From NCBI RefSeq assembly GCF_000801105.2, contig NC_079515.1, positions 25,877,407 through 25,941,406 on the forward strand: a stretch of 64,000 nt of DNA, written 5' to 3'. The notes beneath the pieces are model-generated. The model ran no database searches, was not told the DNA's origin, and saw only the letters and a program-made list of their open reading frames with translations. Both the position numbers and the translations under genes were made by a program. Shown here in pieces: positions 36,746 to 49,221 of the stretch. Numbering within the stretch: position 1 is the stretch's first letter; every line of letters starts with the position of its first letter. The DNA is from Raphanus sativus (taxonomy: Eukaryota > Streptophyta > Magnoliopsida > Brassicales > Brassicaceae).

Positions 36746-37389
36746 AACAAGTTTCCTTTGTTTCTGGCCTTTTCATGTTTCTTGTGCACCAAGAAATGAA
36801 GGCTTAGGTTTATATACTCACACTTTGGCAAGGGTCATGCAGCCACTACTTTATTTTATTTCATAAACTGTATTAATTCTACAATAAATAATGTAACAAA
36901 AGTTGACATCTTTAGCGGTGAATATTTTTTTATTTCTTTTCTGTTGTTTTGTTAGGATAAATTACACTATGAATTAATCACCTAACCGTGTTTTCACATT
37001 TCTCTTACAAGTACAACATCTTTTTACGTAACGCTTCGCAATCCATTTTGTAATAACCATCCATGTTTTCCGTTTGAAGATGAAAAGTGTAGAAAAGCCT
37101 TTCCTCTTGAGACCTTGAAGATGGAACATCCACAAGAACAAACCCATCTTCTTCTTATCCAGTTAACACATTGGATATTGAGAAGTTATGAATCCTGGAC
37201 GATGAAATTTGGACCATCGCTTCGTTGTCTCCAAGTCCAAGCCTAGTCACAGAAACAGTGGAGACATAACTTGAGACTGCCTTTAGTTGTAGTTTAGCGT
37301 AATGTCCAATGTCTCTTTGACCCGATACCCAATCAAGAGTTCTTTCTTCTGTAATAACTTCTTCGCTTGCTCATGCAACTATGGTATGT

Positions 37390-37984
37390 ACTTTAAGCAG
37401 TGCCGTGCGAGGGACTACAGAGACCCGAAGCACATTTTAAAAATGGACCCCTTTAGTGTAGTTAGTATAGTTCTGAAAGAGGTAAAGTAATGAAAATAAA
37501 ACCATAGTCTATAAAGACTATACTAACGAAGGAGAAGAAGAAGAATCACTGTATAATATGTTCTTTTTGTCGACCAAATATCACTATATAATAAATTAAT
37601 AACAAAGGAGAAGAAGATTTATCATTGTGTAGCCACTGAAAGAAAATCAGATGTTTTCTGTCTTTTGGAAAAATTTCACAGAGTTCAATTTTAGATTCAA
37701 AAATATGTCGGATTCCTTTTTGATTTGGAATTCAGATCTTCTTTTTCGGTTTGTGATTTACTTTTTGTTTAGAATCTATATTTTCTTTCTATATAAGTTG
37801 TCTTTCTAGAAAACCAAATGCAAATATTCGAATTTGGGTGGCTAAACATAAAAAACCTTCACGCTGAAACCACTATGATATACTGCACATTTGAAATTTT
37901 GGGGGCCCTAAAGTTATAACTATATTCGGGGGTCTATGGCAAATGCCTTTTCAGTTACATAGTAAGTACAGTTCTGATTTTAAA
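37390..37984. mobile_element. hAT-like non-autonomous element in the bHLH pseudogene
   Basis: It starts cagtgccgtgcgagg, and the right end reads inward cagaactgtac, a weak TIR. Flanks actttaag and attttaaa agree at six of eight positions. The bHLH homology stops at 37397 and resumes at 37977, which fixes both edges independently. Interior non-coding. Confidence 0.55.
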
Positions 37985-38053
37985 CTCCGTAAAATGGTTT
38001 CAAGAATATTTAGCTTACTCTGCAAGAATTAAAAAAAAAAAAGTTTCTCAGCA

Positions 38054-38282
38054 TCTATTCTATTAAATTAAGAACATGACCTATTAATATACGTTTAGTT
38101 AATTATTTTCATACAATTATTAATATCTCTTACTAGTTATTTAAGAAAAATATTTTATACAAATATGATTATAAAGAAAAACACAAATATAAATTAAACA
38201 CACATATATAAAAATTAAATTTCTTAAACAATATGCAAAACAGAAAATATATTCGCCTTTTGAATGGTGGATCCAAATTTAG
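38054..38282 (+). mobile_element. Short degenerate Helitron in the pseudogene intron
   Basis: It begins TCTATTCTATTAAATT after A. It ends with an eroded hairpin (cgcc...ggtgg) and TTAG in place of CTAG, before T. Confidence 0.45.
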
Positions 38283-38523
38283 TTGTTCTTTTAAATGGTA
38301 TAGATGTATACACAAACTATTTTAATCTGTTAAATTTCATAGAGTTACAACTTAAAATTAATTGATGTGTAATTATTGGTATGTTCGATAGATATCCTTT
38401 GTATATCACTTTAGGTCTTATCTCACTGCTAGATTCCACACACATTCTTTTAAATCTTCCAAAATATAAAGGACATCAGAATTGTTACTTACCGATTGAT
38501 CGAAGGTTGGAAGACATAGCAGA

Positions 38524-39022
38524 GAGATGAGCAGTGCCGTCCCAGCCATAATGCAGATAAAGCTTGTGTTTTAGGCCACATATTAATCACAGCTTCTAAG
38601 GCCACATTGCAATATAATGATTGTAACATGTCTGATGCAACCTCTTTTTACTTTTCTGTATTTTAGTGATGTGTTTTGTTTTGGACTTATGTTCCAATTT
38701 TAGTTAGTTAACGCGGTTTTCTTTTGAGTATTTTTTCTTATTGTTTGTGTTAGTAGTTTTTTTTACAATATTATCTTTTTTATTTGATTATATAGATGTT
38801 TATCACAATAAATTTTCATCTTTCATATATAGTTTTGATAGCTGTATAGTTTTTTATCCTTTATTTTTATAAAATATTTCTGACCTAAATTAACATAAGT
38901 TTTTTACATAAGAAATTATATAGAATTAAAAATTTATACATATATTTTTTAAACAAAAGTTAGCCACTATTTTAAAATATGCTTTAGGCCACTGAATTTT
39001 TCGGGACGGCACTGGAGATGAG
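38524..39022. mobile_element. hAT-type non-autonomous element with 8-bp target duplication
   Basis: Exact 8-bp duplication gagatgag at 38524-38531 and 39015-39022. The TIRs are cagtgccgtccc and its exact complement gggacggcactg, and the element is 483 bp (38532-39014). An 8-bp duplication and a CAGNGCCGNCCC terminus are hAT hallmarks. It interrupts exon 1 of the bHLH pseudogene within the helix-loop-helix region. Confidence 0.85.
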
Positions 39023-39168
39023 AACAAAGGGTTGATCTTCTTACGACGGTCACACTGACTAGCATTGTGATTAAGCTTCTAGAGAACAAAGAAATAAATC
39101 CATGTTGTTGATTACTAATCAAGAAACTATGTTTTTAGTATATCAAGAAACTGTATATTTAATAATAA

Positions 39169-39201
39169 CTAGATTCTGACCCGCCTTTCAAAGGGCGGGT
39201 A
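39169..39201 (-). mobile_element. Helitron 3' end on the minus strand
   Basis: On the minus strand the sequence reads cccgccctttgaaaggcggg, then tcagaatCTAG and T: hairpin plus CTRR. The element body lies to the right. Its 5' partner is unclear. Candidates are near 39917 (tcctattttataaaat) and 52104. Confidence 0.65.
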
Positions 39202-40335
39202 TATGTTTTGTTTTTAATTTTTTATTTGTGTTTCATTTGTAATCATATTTATTATATTTAAAAAATTATTAGTTAAAAGTTTTGATAATTATATTGAATT
39301 TGTGATGTTATATAACTATACACTTGTACACAATATTTTGAAACCGATCCGGATTCGCGATTAAACCGGCAAACCCGTGGATCTGGTATGTAATTCTGTT
39401 TGAGTTTTAGGAAAAACATCATTGTTTAATAATCTGGTAAAACCCACGAAACCCGGTAAAACCCATGGAAACCCGGTAAAACCCATGAAAATCCGCTAAA
39501 ACTCAAAACTCGGTTACCAGTTGAACCACTGGTTAAACCAATACGTAATTTTTAATTATTAACTATTTGGATTTTTAATTATATTATTAGAATATGTTTG
39601 TATTCTAATTAGGAAATTAAATTTTTGGTTTTTATATAAAAAAATATATATGATCTTGTGGATTATGAATCTATTAACAAATCTAATTGTTGTGATTTGG
39701 TATTAGTTTATTTTTGTTATCAATTATCAATTATAATTTTATGTTTTACTTTTAGATTATTTTAGATTTAAAATTTAATTTTATTATTTACAATAGACAT
39801 TTAAATACTTAAAAAGTTATTAATATTTTGTAAAATTTAGTTCAAGCACAAGAGCCTTTCATAGAAAACCTACCCGTATACATACATATCCACTTTCTAT
39901 ATTTTATAAAATAGGAGTAAGGAAAAATACATAAATACAGTATATTAGTCCATATCGTATATGTAGAAGACGGTTATATTTTGATTCCTGAATATTTTTG
40001 GTTGTTAAATAGATACTATGATTTTGGAATTAGATATAGGATAATTAATAGGTGAAGTAAAAGAGTAAGGAAAATGAAACAAAAATATATATATTTGTAC
40101 ATTTATGTTGCAATATTTGTAGCCCTTAAAAATAGGACTTAGTGGTTATGGAGGTTGACTATATATTAAGTTAGACAGTTTTCTTATTATTATTATACGG
40201 TTACTTTAGTTAGTTATATTTGGATGCCACTTTTTTAAATTGGACCTAACCCATATTAATTGGACATGTTGAAGAATTAATAGTATTGATTGTTATACAA
40301 CTCTATCAGACCATAAAATCAATATTTGGTTCTCT

Positions 40336-40675
40336 AAAGAGGGTATCACTGTGGAAGCCCATTTAGTCCAGTGGTTTGACTAAGGGTTCAATTGCTTCTA
40401 CACCCGGAGGTCTTGGATTCAAACTCCAGAAAATACAAAATTATGCAGATTATGGAGAAATATGTTACAGGAGATCTTCAGCTTGGTGCAGGGCGTACCA
40501 TCGAACATAGATCTCATAGGACGGCTCAGAGTGGTGCAGTCAAGCGTGTATTCTCACATGGTGGTAGAATTGTCGGCTGTAAAATCGTCTTTGTAATATT
40601 CTCATCGTTGTAATAGCATAATTAATTGATAATAATCGATCGATTCAGACGTTAAAAAAAAAAGAGGGTATCACT
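40336..40675 (+). mobile_element. tRNA-derived SINE with 15-bp target duplication
   Basis: aaagagggtatcact flanks the element at 40336-40350 and 40661-40675. Near the 5' end are an A-box-like tagtccagtggtttga and a B-box-like ggattcaaactcc. The element ends in an A-run. About 310 bp. The 73-codon frame inside is not a gene. Confidence 0.75.
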
Positions 40676-40748
40676 ATAGCTTGACACGAGCCAGCGGCTA
40701 TGTTCTACGTGTGAACCAGGTCCAGTCACTATTGGAGTAGTTGTATAA

Positions 40749-42204
40749 GGTCTGTTCGTTTCTCCATCTGAATGAGTTATCTGGATGGAGATGAGAGTTT
40801 TGTTCGTTTAGACATTAAAAGTACAAGTCATTTGAATGGTTCATTTGAATGAGTTTTAAAAATCTAGGCTTAATTTTTAGAATGGAGATGGTCCATTCAA
40901 ATGATCCAAATTGGACCATTTGAATGGAGATGATCCATTCAAAATAACATAATGTCTATTATACCCCTTATATAATTTACAAAATTAAAATTTAACTTAA
41001 CATTATTTTCACTCACGAAAAATGAGAAAACCACAAGACATATTTTCTCACCAAAACTACGAATATTTTTTTCCGCCAAAACCCAAAAAATGCATTTTCT
41101 CGCCAAAACCGCAAAATGTGTTTTTTCACCAAAGCGCGTTTTCTCGCCAAAACCGCAAAAACATATTTTCTCACCAAAACCAAAAACGTGTTTTTCCGTC
41201 AAAATCGCAAAAATGTGTTTTCCCGCCAAAACGTGTTTTCCTGCCAAAACAACAAAAGTGTGTTTTCCTTATAAACCGCAAAAATGTGGTTTTCCGCCAA
41301 AACCGCAAAAACATGATTTCCCGCCAAAACCGCAAAAACGTAGTTTCTCGCCAAAACCGTAAAAATGCGTTCTCCGCCAAAACCACAAAATACAATTTTC
41401 CACCAAAACCACAAAATTTGATTTCCCGCAAAAACCGCAAAATGCGGTTTCCCGCAAAAACAGCAAAATGCGGTTTCCCGCAAAAACCGCAAAATGCGGT
41501 TTCCCGCAAAAACCGCAAAATGCGGTTTCCCGCAAAAACCGCAAAAACGCAGTTTCCCGCCAAAACCACAAAACTGCGGTTTTCCGTAAAAACACGTTTT
41601 CTGCCAAAACCGCAAAAACGCAGTTTCCCGCCAAAATCGAAAAATGTGATTTCCCGCAAAAATCGCAAAAAATGTGGTTTCCAGAAAAAACCTTTAAAAC
41701 GCGGTTTCCCGCAAAAACCGAAAAACTGCAAAAACGGCAAAACTGCGGTTTTCCACAAAAAACGCAAAACCGTAGTCTCCTGTAAAAACGCATTTTCCCG
41801 CTAAAACCTCAAAACGCATTTTCCCGCTAAAACTCCAAAAATGTGTGTTTCCGCTAAAATCATAAAACTGCAAAATGCAGTTTCTCGCCAAAACACCTTT
41901 TCCTGCCAAAATGCTAATTTTAAATAATATATCAGATAAAATAATTAAAATTATTATAGTTGAAATTAATATCAAGTAATGGTTAAATAAAAACAAGAAT
42001 ATTTTGGTAATTTGTTTAGATGATTCATCTAGATGAATTATTTGGATGAACAAACAAACATAAGATCCATTTAGATGATTCATCTAGATGAGTCACTTGA
42101 ATGAACAAACAAACATCCCATAAAATCTGAATAGATCATGTGGATGGGCCATATAAATAGATCATTTGAATGGAGATAGACTGATGGAAAAACGAACAGG
42201 CCCT
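40749..42204. mobile_element. TIR element with a minisatellite interior
   Basis: The left end ggtctgttcgtttctccatc and the right end read inward, gggcctgttcgtttttccatc-like, are inverted repeats. A related unoccupied site at about 43181 reads gtataagaatctaaacac where this locus has gtataa, the element, then gaatccaaacac, which sets the edges. Subterminal tgaatga/tcattca motifs occur at both ends. No transposase. Confidence 0.65.
41030..41910. repeat. Degenerate 26-bp minisatellite
   Basis: Units such as gcggtttcccgcaaaaaccg recur about every 26 bases, exactly so at 41444, 41470, 41496 and 41522, and more loosely elsewhere. Each unit holds gcggttt and aaaccgc, a 7-bp stem with a 7-base loop. 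Long frames on both strands (for example 260 codons at 41022-41804) arise because the repeat lacks stops. Confidence 0.8.
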
Positions 42205-43444
42205 GAATCCAAACACGAATACTATATGTATCAGAACTATAAGAATATTATTATTTACATATTGAGTGATGACTCAGCTTATACATGAGCATCTACATGA
42301 TCAGCGCCATGCGACTTAAAAGAAAAATTTAGACATTGGCTTTGGGCATCTTAATTATGTGTAAAATTTGAAAGGCGCAGTTATAGTTATATATGGTTTG
42401 TTGACAATTTTATTTGATAGTTTTCTAACTTAACCTAGATTACTACTAACACTTCTAGCACATCTTTCTATAATCACAACTTACATATTAAAATCAGTTC
42501 TTACAGTTATATATATACTCACACATATATACAACTATAAGAAGATTTAAATTATTTCTAGTTATTTTTTACTTTTTAGGTATTTTATAGTTTAAGTACT
42601 GTAATAAAAATATACTCTTGAACATAGATCACTATTAATATTTTGAAATTAATTCTATTTGTCTATTGTATTATTTATTCTTAAATGGAAACTAAACTTT
42701 GGGATAATAATATAAAAGTAATAATAATAAAACTACAGTGTTACATTTTTTATTTTAAAATTAAGAAAAATAAATATAAAATTGGTAAACTTCTTTTACA
42801 ACACTTTTGTAAAATAGAAACATTATTTTCATTTGACAAAAAAAAGAAACATTATTTTCATTATTTTTATTTAGCTTAGGGCATTAAAAATGGTTGTCAC
42901 GGCTCTGCACATGATGTAAGCCTATACATAAGCATTTTTGGAATTTAGTGTAATTCTTAAATACATGCAGCCTCATTTTTAAGAATAATAAAGCCATTAC
43001 AATATTTTGGTCAACTTGATGCCCATCTAATCTATATGTCAACACTAAAATATGTTATTCTTCCAAGAACTAGTCAAAAATATTCCCAAATCGTAAATGA
43101 GAGCCAATAAGGTAACATAGATTCTTCTAGTGACCCACATTTCCAATATGATATTTTGAAAGGTACACCCATCAACGAGGTAGTGTATAAGAATCTAAAC
43201 ACGAATATTACATGTATCAAAACTATAAGAAAATTATTATTTACATAATGATGACTCGTGGAAATCAGGTAGAAGATGCTTTGAGCGTTTTCCTCGTCCC
43301 AATCATTTTCAGTGGTGTAAGCCTATATATGACTACATGATGTAAGCCTATACATAAGCTTTTTTGGAATTTAGCAGCCTCGTTATTTAACACAAAAGCC
43401 ATTATAATATTTAAGTCAACTTGATGCCATCTATGGCTTTGATT
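42205..43444. other. AT-rich intergenic DNA with diverged segmental repeats
   Basis: About 42205-42300 resembles 43183-43270 (ccaaacacgaatac..., ttacatantgagtgatgactc), with a further weak relative near 46555-46680. No gene. Confidence 0.4.
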
Positions 43445-43506
43445 AGCAAAACAGATGATTTTTTTTTTTTGCCATCTAATAAAATTTTATTAAGCAAAAC
43501 AGATGA
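43445..43506 (-). mobile_element. Micro-LINE insertion with 14-bp duplication
   Basis: agcaaaacagatga at 43445-43458 and 43493-43506 flanks 34 bases. On the minus strand these read as a short LINE-like 3' end (tttattagatggc) plus an A-run. Confidence 0.6.
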
Positions 43507-46500
43507 TAGATCAATAGCAGTATGCTATAAAAGTTATATATTTTTGTTAAACTATTTAATAATTGATTGGTAAAACAATATGAACATGCTATTTAAAATT
43601 ATTATATAATATATTAATTTATAATGAATATATATATATAATAACAAAAGATATATAATTATTTTTTATTTACTAGTTTCAAAATTATGTTTATATCGAA
43701 AAATATTATTTTAAAAATAAATTTTACAATTAAAATGTCTATTTTAAAAATAATATTTTCCCTTTAAAATATAATTTAGTTATATTAATTAAATTATATT
43801 TTAAATATGAAATATTATTTTTCAAAAAATAATATTTATATTGTAAATTTATTTTAAAAATCAAAATTTCACTTTTGAAATATAATTTTATGATATTATT
43901 AAATAAAATAAATGAACTAATTATATATTTTTCTTAAATTTATAAATTATAAATGCAAATATTCTTCCAAAAGCTTCATATGAAAACATTTGCCAAGAGA
44001 ACATTTGGAGAACATTAGCATTTAATAAATGTTTTACTAACAAATGTTGATAGGATAATAGAACATAATGCTAATGCTCTACCAATCAAAGTTTATGTCT
44101 AGACTCTAAATTAGCTATTCTCTAATAACTGGTAAAAGAGTTCTCTAATTGTAAATGTGAACCAATGAGGTTTCATAGATTCTTATATTGTTCCCCATCT
44201 CCAAACTCATATGATACTTTGAAAGCTACAGCCATCATCCTGTAAATTATTCTTGTTTACTCATTTATTCTATTAAAATATGTACATGACTCATTGATAA
44301 ATGTTATGTTTAAATATGTATTTTATTTTTTAAAGAACTATTTTATCAAATTAAATTAATATTAAACACAATATAATTAAGAAAAACTAAAATATAAAAT
44401 TTAATTTAAAAAAAAAACTAAAATAAAAAATATATCCGCCCTATAGACATTTTTCACTTTTACTTCACTGAGATAAACCAAATTCAAAGATTTATCAATG
44501 TTTCCAAAATCAAAACCTTTAAGTTTTTTTTTCCTCTCTTTGACGCTTCCATTATTATTCGCTTCTCTTGCTGTGAAATTTTTTGTGACTGCGTTATCAG
44601 TCTATCCTACATTGACATCATTCGTTGTGTGTCGTCAATCTTCTCTCAACTAATAAACCACCTTAACATTAGATATAAATTCAAATTTATTTTCTAAAAC
44701 AAATATTTGACAAACATACAAAACAACAAGCTTATTTCTTTAAGAAATATTTGGACATATATATTTGGATAGTATAACCGAAATTATGAACATATGAATG
44801 ATATGGGAATATGGTCTATTTCAAAACAAGACAAAAGTATTCTCAAATTTAAAAACTTCGGTTATTATTTCAAAGCATGACTCAAAAATCTTTGAAAACT
44901 TCCACACATTACAAACTAGACGATCTTTCTTTTGAATTTGTAAGTTTGTTTTGAATGGTTTTACTTTTGAGTGGAGACACGAACACTCATTTATTGGGTC
45001 TGATTCTTCTCTCAAATGCATAGGCTAATTCGTGTCTCCGGCTGCGGTTTGACTTCTTTACCTAATAGATCAAAGATTCGCTAATAATCCATCGGATTAC
45101 AGTAAAATACTTATTATATGTTTTAAAAAAAGGATTTCCTTTTTCAAAAAAACATTTTACGAGAATGCTATTATTCTGATTCAATTTTATGTAAATTTTG
45201 GAAAGCTGCCCCGTATATTCTCTAATAGTATACGTATATATTCTATTTCCAAGATCAATGGACTACCATGCCTTCTCATTTATTCTAACGATGCCAGGAC
45301 CGCCTATTAATTAATTAGTGTAACGTGCTCACTTGCACAATTACAACTCACAATTAAATACATGTACAAAAACATTTAAAACTAATATTATGCTTCTCAC
45401 TAATTGTTGATATTAGTCGTACGGTTGTACTCTATTAATATACAAAAGCATCAACTTAATTAATAATACAGTAGAACCTCTATAAATTAATAATATTAGG
45501 ACTTTGAAATTTTATTAATTTATAAAAATATTAATTTTAAAAAAATATTTTTTAAAATTTTTCTACTTTTCTATTTTTATTTATAAAATAAATATATATT
45601 TAATTTTATCATATATACAATTATAAAAATTTTAGAAATTTTGACTTTCATATTATTTAATTATATTACTTGGTTTATATTTTATGTTTCATATAACTTA
45701 TATATGGTTTTTCGATATAATTTTACAAAATATTATCAAAATATATCGAAATCTTAAAAAAAATAGAGGTAATTTCATTGTGAATATAAACCAACAATAT
45801 AATATTTAATTTGTACTTATATGAAATATATATATATATATATATATATATTATTAATTTATGATTTTAATGGGACCATATATTTATCTGATTTAATTCA
45901 AACATGTTAAATATTATCAAAATTCAAGTGCATTCATGAATGTATACATGAATGCACATATCTAACTGATTTTATGTAAAAATATAATTTTCCTTTTGTT
46001 AATTGTCTTGAATTCTTGCTACTAATAGAACAATTTAATTCAAACATGTTAAATTACTATGGTTAACACATAAAATAAATAGTGTCGAATTATTCTGGTA
46101 TATACAATTAATAAAATAGTTTGGAAAACTGAAAAAGAAACGTAAAAGATGTTATAAAAAAGCTTAAAATAAGTAAATTATGTTTTATACTTTGTAATAA
46201 ATATTTTCGAACTAATTAGAAAAAACAATAAATGGAATAATTAGAATTAGTTTTAAAAAGAATGCAAATATGTAAGAAACACTTAAAATAAGCAAATATT
46301 ATTTTGTACTTCAATTTTAATATATTGGATACATATTAAAAATATATTAGGTTTTAACTATAAATACATTATTTTGTGATTAACTATTTACCACTAATTT
46401 TATCAAATCAAAATTCAATAAACAAAATTAAGTTTTTCAAAATTTATCATTTATTACTATTATATATAATAAAATGCATTAAAATAAAATGTATTTTTGT

Positions 46501-46700
46501 AAAAAAGTATTTTTTTTTTATAAAAGTAGATATTTTTAAATGGACGAAATACTACTTTACATATTAAATGATGATTCATTCTCAAGAAACTGTTGGAAGC
46601 TCGTGAAAATCATGTGGAAGAAGCTTTGGGTAAAGATTTCTAATGTTGTAAGCATATACATAAGCTTTCATGTTTTTCTTTATATTTTTTAAATATCAAA
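43507..46700. other. Very AT-rich intergenic DNA
   Basis: No gene recognised. It includes a hAT-like left end cagtagaacctc at 45469-45480 followed by tataaattaata repeats, and an (AT)n tract near 45828-45850. A possible eroded Helitron lies at about 44271-44450. A 66-codon minus-strand frame at 44821-45021 shows no family. Confidence 0.4.
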
Positions 46701-46704
46701 TTAA

Positions 46705-47150
46705 ACACTGTTAAGTTTAAACCCACCATCATAATCTCAAAGTAATGCATAAGAGAAGTTAAAAAAAATATTTTACCAAAAAAGAAGTTAAAAATTTTAG
46801 CAAACGTTGTGTGTATACCTTTGTATATATCGTGCATTTAAACCGGTGATGGTGGCCTAGTGGCGCTTGAGGGATTTAAAAAATCCAATAAGATGAATCC
46901 GATTCAAACCCCACCGGCCACACAGATATGATCTATTGCTTTCGGCTCATTTGAATGCCCAGGAGAGGATTGCTTTCGGCTCATTTGAATGCCCAGGAGA
47001 GGATCTATCCGTGGGCTGTACCTCCATCCGGGGTTAGACTTGTGTCATCATTTGACCCGGGTTTAACCCTTTTGTTTGCAAAAAAAAAATATATCGTGAC
47101 GGCGAAGATAATTCCACTGTTCGTGCAAGCAAGGATATACTTTTATTGTT
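46705..47150 (-). pseudogene. Relic of pyruvate kinase exon 1/intron 1, split by a SINE
   Basis: Segments match the pyruvate kinase gene around 31955-32060 in order: aaacccaccat...ataat, then caaacgttgtgtgta...tatacctttg, then tgacggcg.agat after the SINE. The coding part is too short and diverged to be functional. Confidence 0.5.
46825..47098 (+). mobile_element. tRNA-derived SINE with internal 34-bp duplication
   Basis: atatatcgtg flanks the element at 46825-46834 and 47089-47098. An A-box-like tggcctagtggcgc and a B-box-like gattcaaacccc mark the Pol III head, and an A-run ends it. A 34-bp unit (attgctttcggctcatttga...) is tandemly repeated at 46935-46968 and 46969-47002. Confidence 0.75.
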
Positions 47151-47185
<35 letters not shown>

Positions 47186-47739
47186 ACATTCGTGATTTGT
47201 TTCGTTTTTACAGATTTTGTATATTAATATTTGTTTTTTTTTGTAAATTACAGATATTCGAGTGTTTTGTTTTGAATCAAAATGAATAACAAATTGAATT
47301 AGAGTTTATGGAGATTTTTTCCAACCTTGTATGTATATCTTACATCATGAATTTGCTTATAAATAATAGGCAATTTCATGTGGTAAATATACATAAGCAT
47401 TTTGTTTATTTGTTGACCCCGTACTGCATTATCTCCATCAATGGATAGCCAACCAAACGGCTTCTCATTAATCATGTATATAATGATTTTAAATAAGAAT
47501 TTAAATGGTAGGAACCATCTGTTAAAGAAATAAGTCTCAACCACATAGGTATGGTCGAATTACAAAGACGGCTCTAAAAATCTTTTAAAAAAACTGAGTT
47601 CAAAATCTTATATTCAGACTATTCATCTATGTCGTCAGACGACATAAATATCCATCTCTCCTTATAATTAATCGAATATATCTTACGTCAGTAAATAAGT
47701 TCTCAAAGATTAAATGGTCGAATTTCGATCCGCCGAATA

Positions 47740-47918
47740 TCTCAGATCAGGCCTGGCTCTAGGTATGTGCTAGGGGTGCACTAGCACAGGACCCATTATA
47801 AGTTTTGATTTTTTTTCTAGTCTAAATTATGGTCTAATATTTTAAAAATTCTTTTTTGTATGAGAATTTTTTTTTTGCTCAGGGTCCTTATAATACTTGA
47901 GACGGGCCTGTCTCAGAT
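47740..47918. mobile_element. Short hAT MITE with exact 8-bp duplication
   Basis: tctcagat at 47740-47747 and 47911-47918 flanks a 163-bp element. Its ends are caggcctggctc and, inverted, caggcccgtctc. Confidence 0.85.
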
Positions 47919-48084
47919 AAAAAAACATATCTCAAGTGCAATTGCTGGTATTTTCTAAATATACTCTTTTGTCTTTTCTCATATTTTCTTATATTAGAAC
48001 ATCAAAACCAACTAACTCTTTTTACATAATTTTTGCTATAAAATATAGGGTTTTAAGCAATAAGAGTAGAAGGAATAATCAAGG

Positions 48085-48876
48085 GTTTTGCACGGTGCCG
48101 GCTGAAGACCAAATACCAGCAATTCGACTGCCCTAGAGCCCACTGCTGGTGGGGTCCATATTTTTCTATGTAATAGTAGTAACTTATTTTTGTAAACTAT
48201 ATATAAATGTTAGTTTTGCTAAAACGAAACTAATGATTTTTTTTACAGTTCTAAATTTATGAAAACAGAATCTTATTTAGGTTAATCTGTATAAATTTTC
48301 ACCAAATTATAATTAAGTAATAAAATAATATAGTTAGCATTAAATAGTAGTTAGCCATTTTAGGCATACTTATATTTATCAAAAAAAAAAAATATTTATC
48401 AAAAAAATTATCTCTCTTCTAAAAACTCTTCATGTTATACAATTTCATATTTCCAGATTTCCAGATTGCATTGAAAAGAATATCCTAGAAAGCATTGATT
48501 TTGAAACTGTTATCCATGATTTTGTTTTGAGTAAAGTTCGAAAAAACCGTTTCTTGTGATTGCATTTCTTTTTAGGACGACTGTTGGTTTTTTTTTCTTT
48601 TTCAGTTTCGGGAGAACATGTTATATTGTGAAAGTTTTTGTGGAAGCAAGTCATCTCATTCTCAAAAAAGGCTATAAAAGAATCAAGACTGTTTTAATTT
48701 TATGGTTATGTTTGCTTTTTCAGACGAAAACTGTTTTATAATATTACTTGGTAACTACAATATCGAAAATTTCACATTGTAAAGATCACTTTTTTCTTTG
48801 GTCGAAGTTAAGGGTCTCTTTTTTTTTTGTTTTGCCCCGGGGCCTATAAAACCTTTGAGCCGGCCCTGGTTTTGCA
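48085..48876. mobile_element. hAT-type non-autonomous element, 776 bp
   Basis: gttttgca at 48085-48092 and 48869-48876 flanks the element. The left end is cggtgccggctga and the right end, inverted, cagggccggctc, the common plant hAT terminus. Interior non-coding. Confidence 0.8.
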
Positions 48877-49221
48877 ACCAGAAAAGTATTTACATAAATT
48901 ATAACTGCTACTCTGAAATCGAAGTGTGGTTGAAAACTGAAATTTATTGCTGTAATACGAACGTAGTGGTAGTTTACTAGTAATCGATAATTAGCTTTGA
49001 CCAAAAACAGAACCAACTCAACTACGTACAAGTTGTACATCAATCTTCTTTCTCTTTTCTTTTTGAAAACACACAAACATTAATCAAGTCAACATCCGGT
49101 AATATAGAAATGATATAAAGAAGATTACCATATACGGTCTCATGCGTTAGAAAACAGTAATCAAGAATGACAGCGTATCTACAGAAAAGGACGACACATA
49201 AAACGAAACAAGAACAAATGA

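Larger units (their letters stand above)
36985..39095 (-). pseudogene. Subgroup-Ib bHLH pseudogene, broken by nested insertions
   Basis: Pieces match the intact bHLH gene at 49222-50131 in order and strand: C-terminal exon at about 36985-37397 and 37977-38033, exon 1 remnants at 38487-38531 and 39015-39095. The rest of exon 1 is missing. Substitutions and indels break the frame. Three inserts separate the pieces: a hAT-like element 37398-37976, a short Helitron 38054-38282 in the former intron, and a clean hAT-type element 38532-39014. It sits next to PIP5K4, where Arabidopsis has bHLH38. Confidence 0.8.

Noticed and set aside
41022..41804. 260-codon open frame, with long frames also on the other strand
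   Set aside because: It runs through the degenerate 26-bp minisatellite. The translation is a low-complexity repeat and several frames are open at once.
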